Source of the DNA: Fomitopsis serialis
Lineage: Eukaryota > Basidiomycota > Agaricomycetes > Polyporales > Fomitopsidaceae
Direction of reading: 5' to 3'
NCBI RefSeq assembly: GCF_022376445.1
Contig: NW_025955002.1
Span: forward strand, 233,427-297,426
Length of the DNA stretch: 64,000 nt
Under the pieces are notes generated by a model. That model made no database searches and had not been told where the DNA came from. It was given only the letters and a program-made list of their open reading frames with translations. Each line of letters opens with the position of its first letter. Positions within the stretch are counted from its first letter, which is position 1. Both the position numbers and the translations under genes were made by a program. This document shows positions 11,051 through 25,600 of this stretch, in pieces.

Positions 11051-13665
11051 TCAACTTTCCAGCCAATCACAGCGCGAGAACGAGCGTCTCCCGCCTCGGA
11101 GTGACGTCCGTGAAGTGACCGACACTGAGACCGAAGGCACCGACACCGGGAAGGACGTGGTTGAAGCCGCGCTCGTCGACTGTCCGCCAGACCCAGACTG
11201 CGAGTCGCCTCTCTGCTCTGCAAGCCTGACGTGGATGGGGCGCCGAAGTCGGACGTCATCCTCGCCGCCCTCGGCCTCAGGGATGAGCGAGCCGGAGACG
11301 GACGAGCGCACGGTGACGCTCGTCTGCCCATGACTGGTGTAGGTGAGCGTCCAGACGGACGTCTTCGTGACGGTCGTCTCCGTGTAGTGCACCGTCTTCG
11401 TCGTCGCCGAGTGCACCGTCGTCGTCGAGTCCGTCGTGGCGAAGTATGTAGCTGTCCGCGTGCTGACAACAGGGAACGAGACCGCAGTATTTGAGTAGGT
11501 CCAGGAGTACGTGGCAGACGCTGTCGTCACAGGGGAGGTGAGTGATACCGTTGAGGGCGTGCTCGGTAGTGATGACGATGGAGGATATGAAGACGAATGG
11601 GCAGCCGAAGAAGCCGGAACACTGCTTGTTGAGCGGGACGATGACGCGCTCCTACTAGCAGACGTCGAGGACCGGCTGGAAGAGGAAGATGCATGGCTAG
11701 AAGAAAGAGAAGGGTCAGTATCCGATCTACTCATAACACTCGCATCACTCGTAACATCAGTAACATAAGTCATGACTGTCGTGAAAGTCGTGGGGTTCAT
11801 AAGAGAAGAAGACATGCCACTCGAACCGAGATCAACAGAGGAGGACGACCATCCGACGGGGGATGACACGGACATGGACACCGCCGAAGTCGTCGGCACA
11901 TACGTACTACCACTCCCCGACGCTACCCTCGCACTCGTTGATAGGTTCGGATCGCCAGGCCCACTACCCGAGACGGACCCAGACATGCCGCCGGTCGTGC
12001 GCACCACAGAGGACGTTCCTGAGCCACCTGTGGCGGACGACGCACCCAAGCCCGCCGACGACCGACTATATGCGCTGCTCCCAACCGTCGAGCTCGGGCC
12101 TACGCCGTGATTACTCGACGTCGGCCGGTCCGACGTCCTCGAGAGTCCCGTACCACTAGAGACGGATGTAACGGTGCTACTGCCCGCGCTAGCGCTCGTT
12201 GTGCCGCCTCCAGTCCTGGCTCCACTAAAGGTAGAAGAACCAACACTGCGCGACACGCTCGCGGCAGAAGAAGAGCTCCCCGGAGCAGTGCTACTCGAGG
12301 CGCCGCCACTAGTGGAGGGACCGACGGGCAGGCTACCAGTAGAACCAGTGGAAACGGTCTCCGAGGTCGTCCCGGACGCCGAAGACGGAGGCGGTACTAA
12401 CCCGGTGGAACTAGACGGAAGCGCGGAGGCGGAGGCCGACACCGACACCGACGCGGAAGTTGGAGAACGCGAGGCAGAGACAGAGGTAGATGAAGAGGTC
12501 CCCGAACTACTCCGTCGCGCACGCGAGCGCCGCGGGAATCGCCAGCGAGAGTCGCCAAAGTGCACCGCGAGCAACACAACGAATAGAAAGAGAAAGAAAG
12601 AACGCGCACGGTCAGACGGGTGAGACACCCACGGCCCAAAGACCAGTCGCACACTCACCTTGACGTACTCACGCTCGTGCTCCTACTCCGGGACGCGGAA
12701 CTGGATGCCGAGGACGATGACCGAGAGTTTGAGTGCGACTGCGAATGTGAGGTGGACTGCGACTGGGACGTTGACTGCGAACGGGTCGACGACTCGCTCG
12801 AGGACTTGGGCCAGCTGAACGACAGCGACGACCACCTGCTTGACGAGTGCGAGTGCGAGTGCGACGCCGACCGGCTCCCGCTCACGGATGAGCTCGCACT
12901 CCGCGAGAATGGGTTTGACAGCGAGAACGACGTCGGCACGGAGACTGAAGTGACCGAGACTGAGGGCGCCGAGACTGAGGACACCGAGACTGAGGGTACC
13001 GAGACTGAGGACACCGAGACTGAGGATACCGAGACTGAGGGCACCGAGACTGAGGGCACCGAGACTGAAGACACTGAGACCGAAGGCACCGAGACCGAGA
13101 AGGACGTGGCCGAAGCCGCGCTCGTCGACTGCCCGCCGGACCCAGACTGCGGGTCGCCTCTGCTCTGCGAGCCTGGCGCAGATGGGGCGCCGGAATCGGA
13201 CGTCAAGGCTGCCGGGGAAGTCGGGGCGGAAGGTGCTGAGGGCGAACTGGACATGTCCGACGGGGTGGACGACTGGGAGGCCGTGGTCGACAAGGATGCC
13301 TGCGCGCTCGTCGGGTCGGACGCGCTCGTAGCCGCGGACGCGCCTCCCGTTGACGTCTGCGCGCTGCTCGCATCAGAACTCGAGTTCTGGCGTGCCATGA
13401 GGGGCGGTGCAATGGCTTCGACGGGGAGGCGGACGCTCGCGTTCATATCCCGCGCGTTCGCAGTCTGGACGCAGGCGGCAGAAATCGGGAGGGGCATCTG
13501 CGCGCAGGTGAGGCTCAACGCAAGCAGGCCGAGCGTCGCGCTGATGTTCCGCGGGCGGCGCGCAGGTCTGGATGAAGAGTCAGCTCACCGCGCAACTCTG
13601 CTCTGGCAGAATAGAACGCACCTTTGCGGCGACCTCGCCGGCCCTGCGTGGACGGTGCTCGACAT
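11051..13665 (-). CDS. Ser/Thr-rich secreted or cell-wall-type protein (copy A)
   Basis: Proposed three-exon minus-strand gene: 13665-13622, 13567-12659 and 12506-11051, with matching splice phases, giving 802 residues. The protein starts MSSTVHAG, has a hydrophobic segment at about residues 22-33 (ISATLGLLALSL) that could act as a signal peptide, and is then dominated by Ser and Thr. A run of pentapeptides SVSVP/SVSVS lies in exon 2. The later part is Thr-rich without a GPI-type hydrophobic tail, and the last 80 residues contain a frame-shifted duplicate of an exon 2 segment, so the C-terminus may be secondary. Such composition suits heavily O-glycosylated fungal surface proteins, but no catalytic domain is seen. 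A tandem GAGTAG acceptor sits before exon 3. Confidence 0.5.
12934..13101 (-). repeat. 15-bp coding minisatellite (SVSV pentapeptides)
   Basis: About eleven imperfect 15-bp units of the form ACCGAGACTGAGGGC on the plus strand. Read on the minus strand they encode SVSVP or SVSVS. The same array is at 26346-26513 in the second gene copy, with no unit-number difference that I can see. Confidence 0.85.
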
Positions 13666-16600
13666 GTCTGGGCGCGTATGGGTGGTGGCGCGCGTCCGCT
13701 TCGGGGAGGAGGCTCGCGCAGAGCCGAGATGTATGCATGCGGAGGGGTGTGCGCAGGCGGCCGCGGAGGGCTGGGTATAGGGCGGGTTCGCCGGATCTAG
13801 ACGTGAAGAGACGTGCAGAGAAATAATGGAATCTGTAGGGTAGATGCAAGAGTGAGACGGTCTACGATGCGGCAGTGGGTGGTCGTGAGAGGTGGGCGTG
13901 GGCGAGGGCGTGGACGGGAGGGCATGCGAGGCAGTCGGACGGGCGTGTTTTGGGGTATCATCGCGGGCGTGGGCAGAGACAGGGAGCATCGGCCGGGGAT
14001 GCGGCAGAGGCGTATGTATGTCAGACTGGCGTGCCTAGTGACCAGGGTGGAGCCCAGCGCGTTGGCAGGGAGAGCGACCACAGGTGGATGGAGCACTGCT
14101 GGCAGCGTGAGTGTGCGCACTCGGAGGTGTGCGTGAAGCAGTAAGCCGGCGAGGACGGCGTGCGCATGGAGGGGCCGGCGACGGCGGGCGTCGCTGGCGG
14201 TGGTCGCTGTGTGGGACGGCGAGGGAAGGGGGCGTCGAGGGCGTGCGCAGAGGCCGCTGCGACATAAAACGGGCATCCCTGCCCACTGCTCCCGGCAAAG
14301 ACGCCGCACGCACCGTGTCGCTGGCGCAATTCCCAATCTCGCAGATCTGGCGTTGCACGCCCCGGCATCTCGGCGCCCCACCCCGCGCCACCGCCACGCC
14401 GCCTCGTGCGTACGCCACCCCCGACTCCCCGCCCCGCCGCCTTGCCTCTTCTGCTCCCAGCGCGCCCGATATACCAGGATGGTCCCGGACTCACCTCGCG
14501 CACGCATGGAAACGGCGCACAGGCTGCCGGCAGCGCAGTCTGGGTATGCGCTCACCTATGACGCGCATCAGGTACACCTGCCCGCCTTCCAATACAGACG
14601 CATCTTATCGACCTCCTCTGTGCATCCCTAAATGTCATCGAATATTGGCCAGTGCGCACGCCCCCTAACACGCGTCGCGCTACTGCTCGCACCTCGCCCG
14701 GCGTCCGTCCACTCCGGGACGCGACCCTCCGCCGCCGACCACAAACAAGCTCGGACACCTGCTGTGGCGCTCCTCCTGAGAACCTCGCCCCTCGGCCCGC
14801 CGTCCGCGCCAATCCCCGCGCGCGAACACCCTATGTTTAGACGTGAAATAGACCGCAGGCGTCGAGAATCCTCACAGCACGTAAGGATTACTCACGCCCG
14901 AGCCCAAATGCCGTACGTATTGCCTCCTCTGCCTGTGGCGTTGGCACTCACGCAGTTCCTTGTAGGCTGAACATCGCACCATCTCTGCGTGATACCGCGC
15001 GCCGCTACACACGTGCAGTTGTGTTTCGTCAGTGCGAGGCCAACCGCGAACACTCTGAACGTACTAGGACGTCGCGTCTGGGACTCGCCCGCTCAAGGCT
15101 AGAGGCATCCACCACTTGTTCTTGAACAGCCTTGATCCCCTTCTGCCTGCGACGCGCGGTCAACTTCGCCACAAACCCGGCCCTCCTCCCACGTCCGACA
15201 TCACCCGAGGTAAGTAAATCGCACTCTCGTCACCCTTCCTGTATCACTCTCCCACAGTGCCATGGCTTCGTGACTCTCTGGTAAGGCCCTCGCCTTACAA
15301 ATGGCGACCCACGCTCTATCGAACGCGCCTTCGTGATCTCTGCGGCCTTCCGAGTCGCTGCCGGAAGGTAGGCAGTATCGCCGGTGCACCGAACTTCCAC
15401 TGGACGCTCTACGCACGCGCGTGCTGCGTGCGCACGGCATGGACGTTCTACTCGGCTGCCTCTCGCTCGACGGTCGCCGCACGTTCAGTAGACATTGATT
15501 CCGCGTCGTCAGTTAGCAAGTCTGGCTGCTGTGCTGGGACTCGCGCGTGCTCGACGTGTCTCATCGCAGCGCGCGAAGGTCCAGACACGCTACATATCGT
15601 GAACGTATCGTGGCTCAGGCCTTGCTGTGCACTTCGACCACCCATCCAGCGATCACCTACGGCTACCCAGTCATCTGTCCGAACGCGCTCCCGCTCCCAG
15701 TCCTGCACCACATCCAGGTGACCCGTCCCCTCCATCGTCCCACGACTGTCGTCCCATCGAACAGGCCCGCCGCGCGGCCATCACTACCGTGCCACTCACT
15801 CAATTGGCGCCGGCGGGGGCGCCGTTGTGGACCTCGCGACTGACGAGTTCCGCCTCACACAGACCGCACACGTCGACATTCCTCACAGCACGTAAGTGTT
15901 ACTCACGCTCGAGAGTGGTAGCGGGACTCACGCAGTCGTTACGATAGCAGCGCAGCGACAGACCAGCAGCCCGCCAACTCAGCTTGCTTCGGCAGCAGAC
16001 GTCCAGCGACCCTACCCGCGATGCTACTGCATTCGCATTGCCGAAAGGCGGTGTCGCCTTTCCCAATAGTTGCGTGCGATGGGTGAGCTTGGCCCGCTCG
16101 GTATGAGGGCGGCTTGCAACGTATCTAACAACGCCTGACGACGCCCGGGCCCGTCTGAGCTGCCCGCACGATCGGACGTCGGACAGCGGCCGCGAGCCTG
16201 CGTATACATAATCTCGGGCCGTCTGAACTTCAAGCCCTCACGTTCGTATCAATGCGCCGGTCGCATGGAAGGTACTTTATGATTCACCACCTTGCGTCGA
16301 CGCGAAGTCGGGACGATAATGGGGGCGGGGAGCTGGTGGCCCGAGCGTTTCGATCCGCTGAGAATCGGGTGATGGCGGGCGTGCAGGTACCGCGTACCGA
16401 GCACTGGTCTTCGGTTGCACAGGTGCCGAATCGCCCGCCCGGAGAGCGGTCGACCCGTTGGGTTGGCAGGAAGACGAGGACGACACACGCTCATGTCGGG
16501 TCGCCGTCTGATTGGTGTATGTACCGATGGGCCTGAGCCAGAGCTCGGTCGCTGGCTGTGTTCGCAGCGTGCTACTGGCATGGGCTACCAAGACGAGCCT

Positions 16601-19600
16601 GAGCACTGCGAATCCCACTGGCATCGCGAGGTCCCTCCCCTGGGTCTTGTCTCTGTTGCGCTCGTGAGGTCATTGTTCCCGGCGTGGAGCGGGCTTCTCA
16701 CCCAGTCCAGGAGGTGAGCAAAGTGTTGATGCCACCGGGACGACTCTGATCACTACGCTTACAGGGTTGTGTTACATCGCTGCGAGCTGTGACTGGAGTT
16801 CACGATCCACCATGTCAGCACCCCGCCCGCGTGCTCGTGCTCCAACACGGCGACGACGACCTGGTGTCCAGTAACGACTCAAGCAGCAGGCGCGTCGTCA
16901 ATGACGTACTCTGCTGTGCGTTCACTCGATCTCAAACTGCTGCCTCATGCCGCGAATGCAGGCATGAGCCACCCTGTGGACACCGTCGTCAACACCGACT
17001 AGCTCGGCACCCCCGCCGGCCTTCCCTGACTCTGTCTACACGACGACGAGCCCGGCATCTTGGATGACGACGCTGACACACCCGGTTCACCCACTACCGC
17101 TTCCCGGGCCATCCCGCGCTACTACCGGCTACCGAGATGCCAGATGTGTTACGCTAGGTTACCGTCTCGTAGACCCCGCCCTGACGCGCACTGTCTAGTT
17201 CGCGTCTCGAACACCCCACACTGTCTGCGTCTCTGGACGCGCAGCGCACCAGCAGCCCGCCTCTCCTCCCCGATTTCCCGTGCTCTCGACGCACGCACCA
17301 ACCCTCCATACCGAGCTAACACCACCCGGCATGCCGAAAATGACGGAGATGTGCACGGAGCCGACGTGCCCGATGACGACGCCAGGACTGGACGTGGCCG
17401 CCCCGTCTCGCGTCGGGAAACACGCCGCTCGCTGGGAAGGGACAGATTAGATTGCAAAGGCATTCGCGCACGGAGAGAGCTTGCGAGCGGAGAAGATGCA
17501 TCACGACGAGGTACGTACCTTCTCCGCCTCTACCCGCTGCTACATCTCACGACTCTTGGCTCCGTTCTGCTCGCGCGACGTCAGCAACGAAGGATACATG
17601 CCGGCAAATTGAAGACGCGTCGAGTACCGACGCACGACTGAGTCGCTCGGGGCCGGCGATACGCGCAAGACGCAGCGCTACACAAGAGACAGCGTACAAG
17701 AGGGCACGTTGTGAGCTGCGTTCTGAATTAGGGCGAGACACGTACCACGAGGAGTGCAGACGGCCGCGAGTACACGCGAGAACCTGCGGCAAAGACGTCT
17801 GCGCGCTAGGGATTGCGGCAGTAGGTAGACGAGCGAGATGATGTTCGGGTGAGCAGCGCGCGGAACAATTAGCAAGGAGGATGCTTACCACATGAATGCG
17901 AAGCGTGATCAACCCCGTCCAGTACGCTGTCGACCCCCAGGGATGCACATGGACGAGCGAAGCAACAATCACGTCAGTGGTACACCGAGTACTGTGTTGA
18001 CACGAGACTCACCATGTCTAGAACACCACGCCAGTGACTGTGTTCCACCCCATCGAGTGCGCCACGATTCGGGATGGGGAAGGATGAGGGAACGGGGCTT
18101 GACGGGCTGCAAGGATGAGGTTAACCGTGAACAGACACGACGGCAGGGAACAGTCTCAAGCCAAGTCCGTTCAAATAACGGGCAGCCCGCAGGCGACAAC
18201 ACGACGTAGCCGAGGAATCGTGGGAGGCCGGTCATGACAGAAGAGCGTGTCGGGCATTACGAGCCGGCCGAGAGAAAGCGGAGGAAAGGGGACTCGTCCC
18301 CGCCGGACTGTGCAGCAAGTGGTGACGAACGAGGCGAGTACCAGTGCCTATCACAAGCTGAACGTTGACCGACCGCGTATACAGCCCTGCTCTTGACCCG
18401 ACGCGCTCCACATCAGCACCGAGGACGTAGCGTGCAGATCCGGACGCAATAAGCGACCTCAGGCTGTCATTACCACTGGAGACCGGCGCAGATATTGCAA
18501 GTCCGTTCGGGGAAGTGACGACTTGGATGCGAATGAACATTGATGCACGGCGGTCACGATGCGGGACGACGCGCGGAGACGATGGGCGTTCAGGATGGAC
18601 GGACTCGGAGACGCTGTGCACGGTGTCTACGGCGATCGGCTGGCTACGGGAAGCCAACCGGGATGTCTCAGGACCGTCCAAGGAAGGGCCCGACACGGAG
18701 ACGACGTACAGATCGCGACGGGCAGTACACAGACAGGCACCACGTCCGAGCTACTAGTGCGGGTCCAGCGAGACGATCGCTGAGCGTTGAACACGCTTAT
18801 GGGCGTGCCTGGCGGTCTCCGAGAGTCGGGGCGCGGCCGTCCTCGTGGACTCGTTTGGTCAGTCCATGCTCCAGTCGTAGCAGCTCAGCGACAGCTAATG
18901 AATCCTGTTGCAGTCGTGGTCATTGTGGCGCCTGAGTGCCCTCGATGGCTCGCTGGACGGACACACACATATCTCAGGGGGAGGACCCCCAGGTCATCAA
19001 TACAGACAGCTCGTCACCGATCTGCTGCGTGGTGCGTTTCCTCTTGTTCTTTCGTGGTCTGAGGCGGCAGCCAGCTCGATCTGAGTGGGACTGTCCACGG
19101 ACTCGGCAAGACGATGGCCACTCAAACGGCTGCGTCTCATCAGATGACGTGACGAGGCGGAGACCGGACACGCGTCAGCGATGGTCCGTGTCTCTGCCGT
19201 TGTGCTGTTCGCATGGTGAACGGTAGCATAGCTCCGTCTCCAAGTAGAACCGGGTCACGGTCTCCGTCGGAAAGTACGAGCGTGCGTTCTGCGAGATCCA
19301 CGGTCCCCGGCACTCAACCCAGGAAGCCCGAGACGGGTTTGTCTGGTATACCCGGACCAGACCGTGACGTTGTCACGTCGAGCAGTCGCGCTGCGACGCA
19401 CCGTCCGTGACTACTGTAGACTAGAGTACGCTACTCCGTCCGTTCAAATCTTGAATATATCAATGTTTCATCAGCGACGAACAGACGGTCATTGGATAAT
19501 GAGCTTACCGGGTTACAGCCTACGGCAGAAGTGCTGGATAAGAATGATTAAGTACTCGAGACCAGAGTCTGAAGCAGAGCTTTACCTTTCAGATTGAGCC

Positions 19601-22600
19601 ACAAAGGCGCTCGACATTGCCTCACAAGTTCGCTGCGAACGTGGGGTAGGCACGAAATCATTACGACTGTGGAGCAAGAGTTATTGTTGGTCAATACTCT
19701 GAGCCTACATCGAGACTTACCGGCAAAGCCGGACATCGATTTTCATGTACACGATTGTATACCCGATGCAAACCGGCTATGCTTGACGTAGTCAGCTGCT
19801 GTGGTAAGGAATCAGGATTCAAGGGATACTATTAGGGATTACAGTGTGCACAATACACGCTGAAGATCGAGTGTCGAGACGATGTTCATGGCGGTAGTGT
19901 AGCCACTGTAAGTGCAGTCAGTGAATGAGTCGTAGTGAGTAAGAAAGCGGCTTACAACAAAACCCGGCGAGATAGATGCTCGTACGCAGGCCGTGTGTAT
20001 AAAGTGGTCAGTCACAGGACATGGTAGCATTCCGAAGCTCGCACGTACTAGTCAGGACACGAAGAGGGAAAGGGGATGATGGTGTTCTGGCACTGACGGG
20101 GCTCGCTTTTATACACTGGCAGGCAGGGCAGGCACTAGTAGACTCTCGCCAACGGACAGCTTACGTGCGGTGGTCCGTGCGTGGCAGAAAAGATCCGCGG
20201 GCATCGCATCACGTTGCCACGTCTACTCAGCACGGCGCCGAATGACCGCGGAGAACCCGCCAAGCATCACTTCCCGCTCATGTCGCCGGGCTGGTGCAAT
20301 CGCAATTGTTCACCGCCGGCCGAGTATTTTTCAGCCGTTGTATGGCAACATAGAGGCACCATCTGATGGAATACACACCGGCGCTAGTGAAGGCGCCATT
20401 CGGGTGTTTCACGCTAACATCGCCGACACTGCGAAGGTAGCTTTCCGTGGATGTAGTTCGGATGCCTGCACGTCGGACTACTGCGAGTCTTGTGTTTCTG
20501 ACCAGCTGACAGATATGTAGATTGCGCACAGACTTGTCTGTAGAGATTAAGACACGAGCCTGAGTGTGAATGAGCAAGCAACGGGGTGTACACGCGAGCG
20601 AGCCGAAGAAACAGGATCGAGCAGGACGAGTAGGATAGCCGCCCAACGCTGCAGTCCAGTAGCCTCGTGTTCTGAGATCGATCTGAGCGATCTCACGCCA
20701 TTTTGGGCTGTCCCCTTCGTTCTTTCCGCTGTCTCTGATCTTCAATAAGCCCTCAGTAAGTACCATTAGATTGGATTGAATGTATCCCAACAAAATGTAA
20801 GTGGATTCCGAGGGTTGCGTGTTCGCAATGCACCCCCACAGTATATTTCAATTAGGCATTACTGGACTCGAGCGATCTTCGCAAGCTGGTGCTTACGGTG
20901 CACGATTCCGTCAAACATTCGTGCTTCGTATTCCCCGAAATCTACCATATTGTCACTTGAATTACAGAGCAGCATAGGGCCTTCTCTACCCAAGGGTATG
21001 AGCTAGTTCCGGGAGCTCCGGAAGTGGCTGACAGCCTTGGGCGGACAGAGCCCTTTCTGCAGACGATGTCGGGGCCCGGGCGGGGATCAGCCCGATGTCC
21101 GCGGATATCAGTCCGTCGCTTATGGGATTTCCGGAATCCGGAGTCACATTCACAGGATGCCCATTCCATCTCAGTGTGAATACTGTTGACTTGAGAGTTT
21201 TTGGCCAAGAAAGTCACACTGACTCGGATATGCAGGATTTAAACGTTGCCATTGAATGTCAGCAAACTTGAGGCCGTCTTTGATAAAGCATGCTTAGAAT
21301 TCACAGTGACGATGTGAGACATGCTCAGGCCGGCATTAGTAATGTGCGATCAGAGCGGTGTTATGTTGCCGGTTGCTAATTCAACAGGGTACCAATATGT
21401 CGCAGGCGCAGCCCGAGGCCGGGATGACAAGGCCATGTCCGCGGATTTGATGGACTAACTCCAGCTTATATACTGGGGCAAACCTGGTGCATTATTCCGG
21501 TACCCCCCGAACTATGTCAGTGGAGAATGTGGATGCAAGTCGTGCTAGTATTCTCACTGGGTGATAACAGCCTAACAGTTCATAGGAGCTCTATTACTCG
21601 TTGGGTATGCGCATACAAACTAACTGGGAAGCTGTCGCAATTCACTGCAGCGAGCACTCTGGCATGGCTGATCATTCGAAAGACCAGCAAACTCTGATAG
21701 GTATGTTTCCTCACTCAGTTTACATGCTCATCGTACTCACGAGATTGTACGATTCCGCAGACTGGGCCTGGTCGCGGTTACACGTAGGCTCATTGGGCAA
21801 AAGCCCAGTCAAGTGAGTCTTCCTGACTGTGTGCCCGCGAGCCATACTCACTCAAATTCCCCCACAGATAGCAGTGTCGCTACAACATCTCCATCCCGTA
21901 CAACATATAGACCTGCCCTATGCCGATGGTACATTGCTTTCCTCGTCTCCACATACACTGTCACTTACTGCCCCTTATTGACAGTCGCTCGAGACGGTCT
22001 ATCAGTCATCTAGACGGTTCACGCACTCTTGGCCGGTCATCTGGCTGGGCAAGCGACGTAAGGAGCAATCGCCGCCCGGTCAGCACAAGGCCATTTGCGT
22101 CAGTCCCACCAGGACGTGCATCCCATACGCACGGTTATCACAGGAGGTCGGTTTTTATTGAGTACTCGTTGACCGGTACTGACCTCTGGCTGCCAGTCAT
22201 CCGCGCGATACACGTCGCATGGACAACTCACAGACATAGGTCAGCACGTCTACACCTGTCCGTGTCGCCGTGGACCAAGGCTCTGTTGGTGTTCGTTCGC
22301 GCGCCGTTAAGTGGGGTTGCCATCCGCCTGGTGCACGCGCGACGGGTGCCGAACGAACGCAGAGCATTCGTGCTTTGGACTAGCTCAATCCTCGCCGTCC
22401 AGGCAACATCATCCCCGACCGGGTGAATGCCCGAGCACCATCCGGTCGACGCACGACGATGTACATCTGTCCCAGTCCACGCCCATCCTTGTCTTGACTC
22501 ACGGCTACTTGGTAGCCTTCTTGCCGCTCGCGCGCATCGACGACACGCACGCCGCAGGCGTGCTGCACGCTGGCAAGGCGATCTCTTGCTGGGACCTGTG

Positions 22601-25600
22601 CCGACAGCCTCTGGACGAACAATACTCGCCGTCCGCACACAGTGCACCAAAAGTACGTCCAGTCCGGTCAATTACCCACCTTCGCGGCTCAGACCGGTCG
22701 ATGCTCCGTAGCCTCGGGTCCCTGGCTGCATGACCCCTTCGTCTCATGCCCGAGCTTCCTGTCTCGGTGATCGCCTGCTGACTCGTACTCAGACAGCGCA
22801 CCGCGATCGCCACGGAGGGCACTGCAGATTTGCTCGGTGGTCTCTTGGTTGTGGCTCGAAGGCGGGTCCCGTCGGCGCTGTCTGTGAAGCAAGCTCATCA
22901 GCACCCTACCTTGTCCCGTCGACAGCCTGCGCTACCTCCCCACTGTTGGTCGGCGTCCGGAACCCTCTCCCTTGCCTGGCCTCTGACCTTGCCCATCCCC
23001 GCCGACGGTCGGTGCTCGTTGTGTCGGCCTGCCCATCCGTGCCCGGTCTCCCCCCTCCTTCACTCGACCTTCGAAGACACGACATATCGCCGTCCGGCGA
23101 ACTGGCCCGCGACGACGTGCGGTCGACGCCTTCCTTTGTGTGCAGATGACGCGTGGGGCAGTTCGCTCGTGGTGCACTCTTCAAAGCACTACTGCAACCT
23201 CAACCATGAACGTCTCGTCGTCCGTAGCCCTACTCGTCACCGCCGTCTCCTCACTGCGTCCCCTCGGTTGAAATGCCACCCGACCGTCGAAGACACGACA
23301 CATCGCCGTCCGGCGAGCTGGTCCGTGACGACGTGCGATCAACACTATCCTTGACGAGTGTGCAGGCGACGCGCGCGGAAGTCTTGTGGTGCAATCTTCA
23401 AACGCAACCGGACCTGCAAAGACACGACAGATCGCCTTCCAGCGGACCGACCGTCGGCGACGCCTGCAAGCCCTGCCATGCGTTTTCGGCGATTCGCGAG
23501 TGACGTCCACGGCGCGATCCTCTGCGTGGACAAGACATGGAGCTACGTTGTCCAGCATAGTGATCGGTTGAAGACACGACGGGACACGTTCCAGCCAGCG
23601 GAGGATCAGGGGCGCGAGGAGTTTGGCTGTCGCGACTGCACTGCCCAACAGGACAGGTGAGTTTCTTGCACAATGAGATTGGCGATGCATACTGACCTTT
23701 TGCGATCGCAATAAGACTTGACGGGACGTGACCTCGACCGGCAAACACACGACGGACGGTCATCAGGCGAGTGACGTGGGGAGATGGTGAGTGTAGCGAC
23801 AGGGGAATCCTGCACTCGGAAGGGCTACGAGGAGGTGAGTATCGGGCCGTCTGACACGTCATGCATTCTCTCACCTTGTGTTGCCGTATACGCTTGCAGA
23901 ACGTGTACCGCGAGCGTACATCGTACGGGCTTGGCGGCGGCATTTGGTGCGCTGCTGACGTGCTCTCGTCTACCGCGTTATCAACTGGTCGAGGCTCCAG
24001 ACGAGGCGCAGTTGGATTGAACGGGTGACGGGGTCCTGTGGCCGACTTCCACGCAGAGGTAAGCAATCCGCACTTTGCTGCAGACGGCCTTGGAACTCAC
24101 ACTGGGTCAGTGAAGTGGCACTCGTCTGCCACGTTATCAACCGTACGATGCGCCGGACGACCCGCAAGTCAGATTGAACGGGCGACGGGGTTCTGTGCCC
24201 GACTTCCTGCGTAGAGGTAAGCAGTCGGGCTGCAGATGACCTTAGTACTCACAATGGTCAGCACTCGCCTGCCGCGTTATCAACTGGTCGCCGTGACTGG
24301 TCACGTCCTGACTCGGCTGCACGCGTCGACGGCCGTGAGTGCGGTGCGAGACCCTGTGTGCACGGCTGACCCGGTTTGCGACGATGAGTGTCCCCGCGGG
24401 GAGGCGGACCTATGCTCGTACGAAAAATAAGAGAGACGGACCTTCGAAAGAAGGCAACTTTTTCAACTTTCCAGCCAATCACAGCGCGAGAACGAGCGTC
24501 TCCCGCCTCGGAGTGACGTCCGTGAAGTGACCGACACTGAGACCGAAGGCACCGACACCGGGAAGGACGTGGTTGAAGCCGCGCTCGTCGACTGTCCGCC
24601 AGACCCAGACTGCGAGTCGCCTCTCTGCTCTGCAAGCCTGACGTGGATGGGGCGCCGAAGTCGGACGTCATCCTCGCCGCCCTCGGCCTCAGGGATGAGC
24701 GAGCCGGAGACGGACGAGCGCACGGTGACGCTCGTCTGCCCATGACTGGTGTAGGTGAGCGTCCAGACGGACGTCTTCGTGACGGTCGTCTCCGTGTAGT
24801 GCACCGTCTTCGTCGTCGCCGAGTGCACCGTCGTCGTCGAGTCCGTCGTGGCGAAGTATGTAGCTGTCCGCGTGCTGACAACAGGGAACGAGACCGCAGT
24901 ATTTGAGTAGGTCCAGGAGTACGTGGCAGACGCTGTCGTCACAGGGGAGGTGAGTGATACCGTTGAGGGCGTGCTCGGTAGTGATGACGATGGAGGATAT
25001 GAAGACGAATGGGCAGCCGAAGAAGCCGGAACACTGCTTGTTGAGCGGGACGATGACGCGCTCCTACTAGCAGACGTCGAGGACCGGCTGGAAGAGGAAG
25101 ATGCATGGCTAGAAGAAAGAGAAGGGTCAGTATCCGATCTACTCATAACACTCGCATCACTCGTAACATCAGTAACATAAGTCATGACTGTCGTGAAAGT
25201 CGTGGGGTTCATAAGAGAAGAAGACATGCCACTCGAACCGAGATCAACAGAGGAGGACGACCATCCGACGGGGGATGACACGGACATGGACACCGCCGAA
25301 GTCGTCGGCACATACGTACTACCACTCCCCGACGCTACCCTCGCACTCGTTGATAGGTTCGGATCGCCAGGCCCACTACCCGAGACGGACCCAGACATGC
25401 CGCCGGTCGTGCGCACCACAGAGGACGTTCCTGAGCCACCTGTGGCGGACGACGCACCCAAGCCCGCCGACGACCGACTATATGCGCTGCTCCCAACCGT
25501 CGAGCTCGGGCCTACGCCGTGATTACTCGACGTCGGCCGGTCCGACGTCCTCGAGAGTCCCGTACCACTAGAGACGGATGTAACGGTGCTACTGCCCGCG

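Larger units (their letters stand above)
1..13413. repeat. 13.4-kb tandem repeat, copy 1 (left-truncated by window)
   Basis: Position 1 matches 13414 and the match runs colinearly to 13413, where the next unit begins without a gap, so the copies are direct and head to tail. I noticed fewer than ten differences from copy 2 over most of the length, mainly C or G homopolymer length changes (near 1015, 1059, 8091, 10601, 10641) and a C/T change near 10079. Five substitutions cluster in the first 75 bases. The unit holds one minus-strand Ser/Thr-rich gene. The left end of the array is outside the window. Confidence 0.95.

Noticed and set aside
12507..12658. Transmembrane segment FFLFLFVVLL in the Ser/Thr-rich protein
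   Set aside because: It is the translation of the pyrimidine tract of the intron between exons 2 and 3, not part of the protein.
12620..13780. Long plus-strand Glu/Thr/Asp-rich open frame (TETEGTETED repeats)
   Set aside because: It begins with GTG rather than ATG and is the complement of the SVSV repeats. The minus strand has an ATG, a hydrophobic leader and two introns with matching phases, so the plus frame is taken as a shadow.
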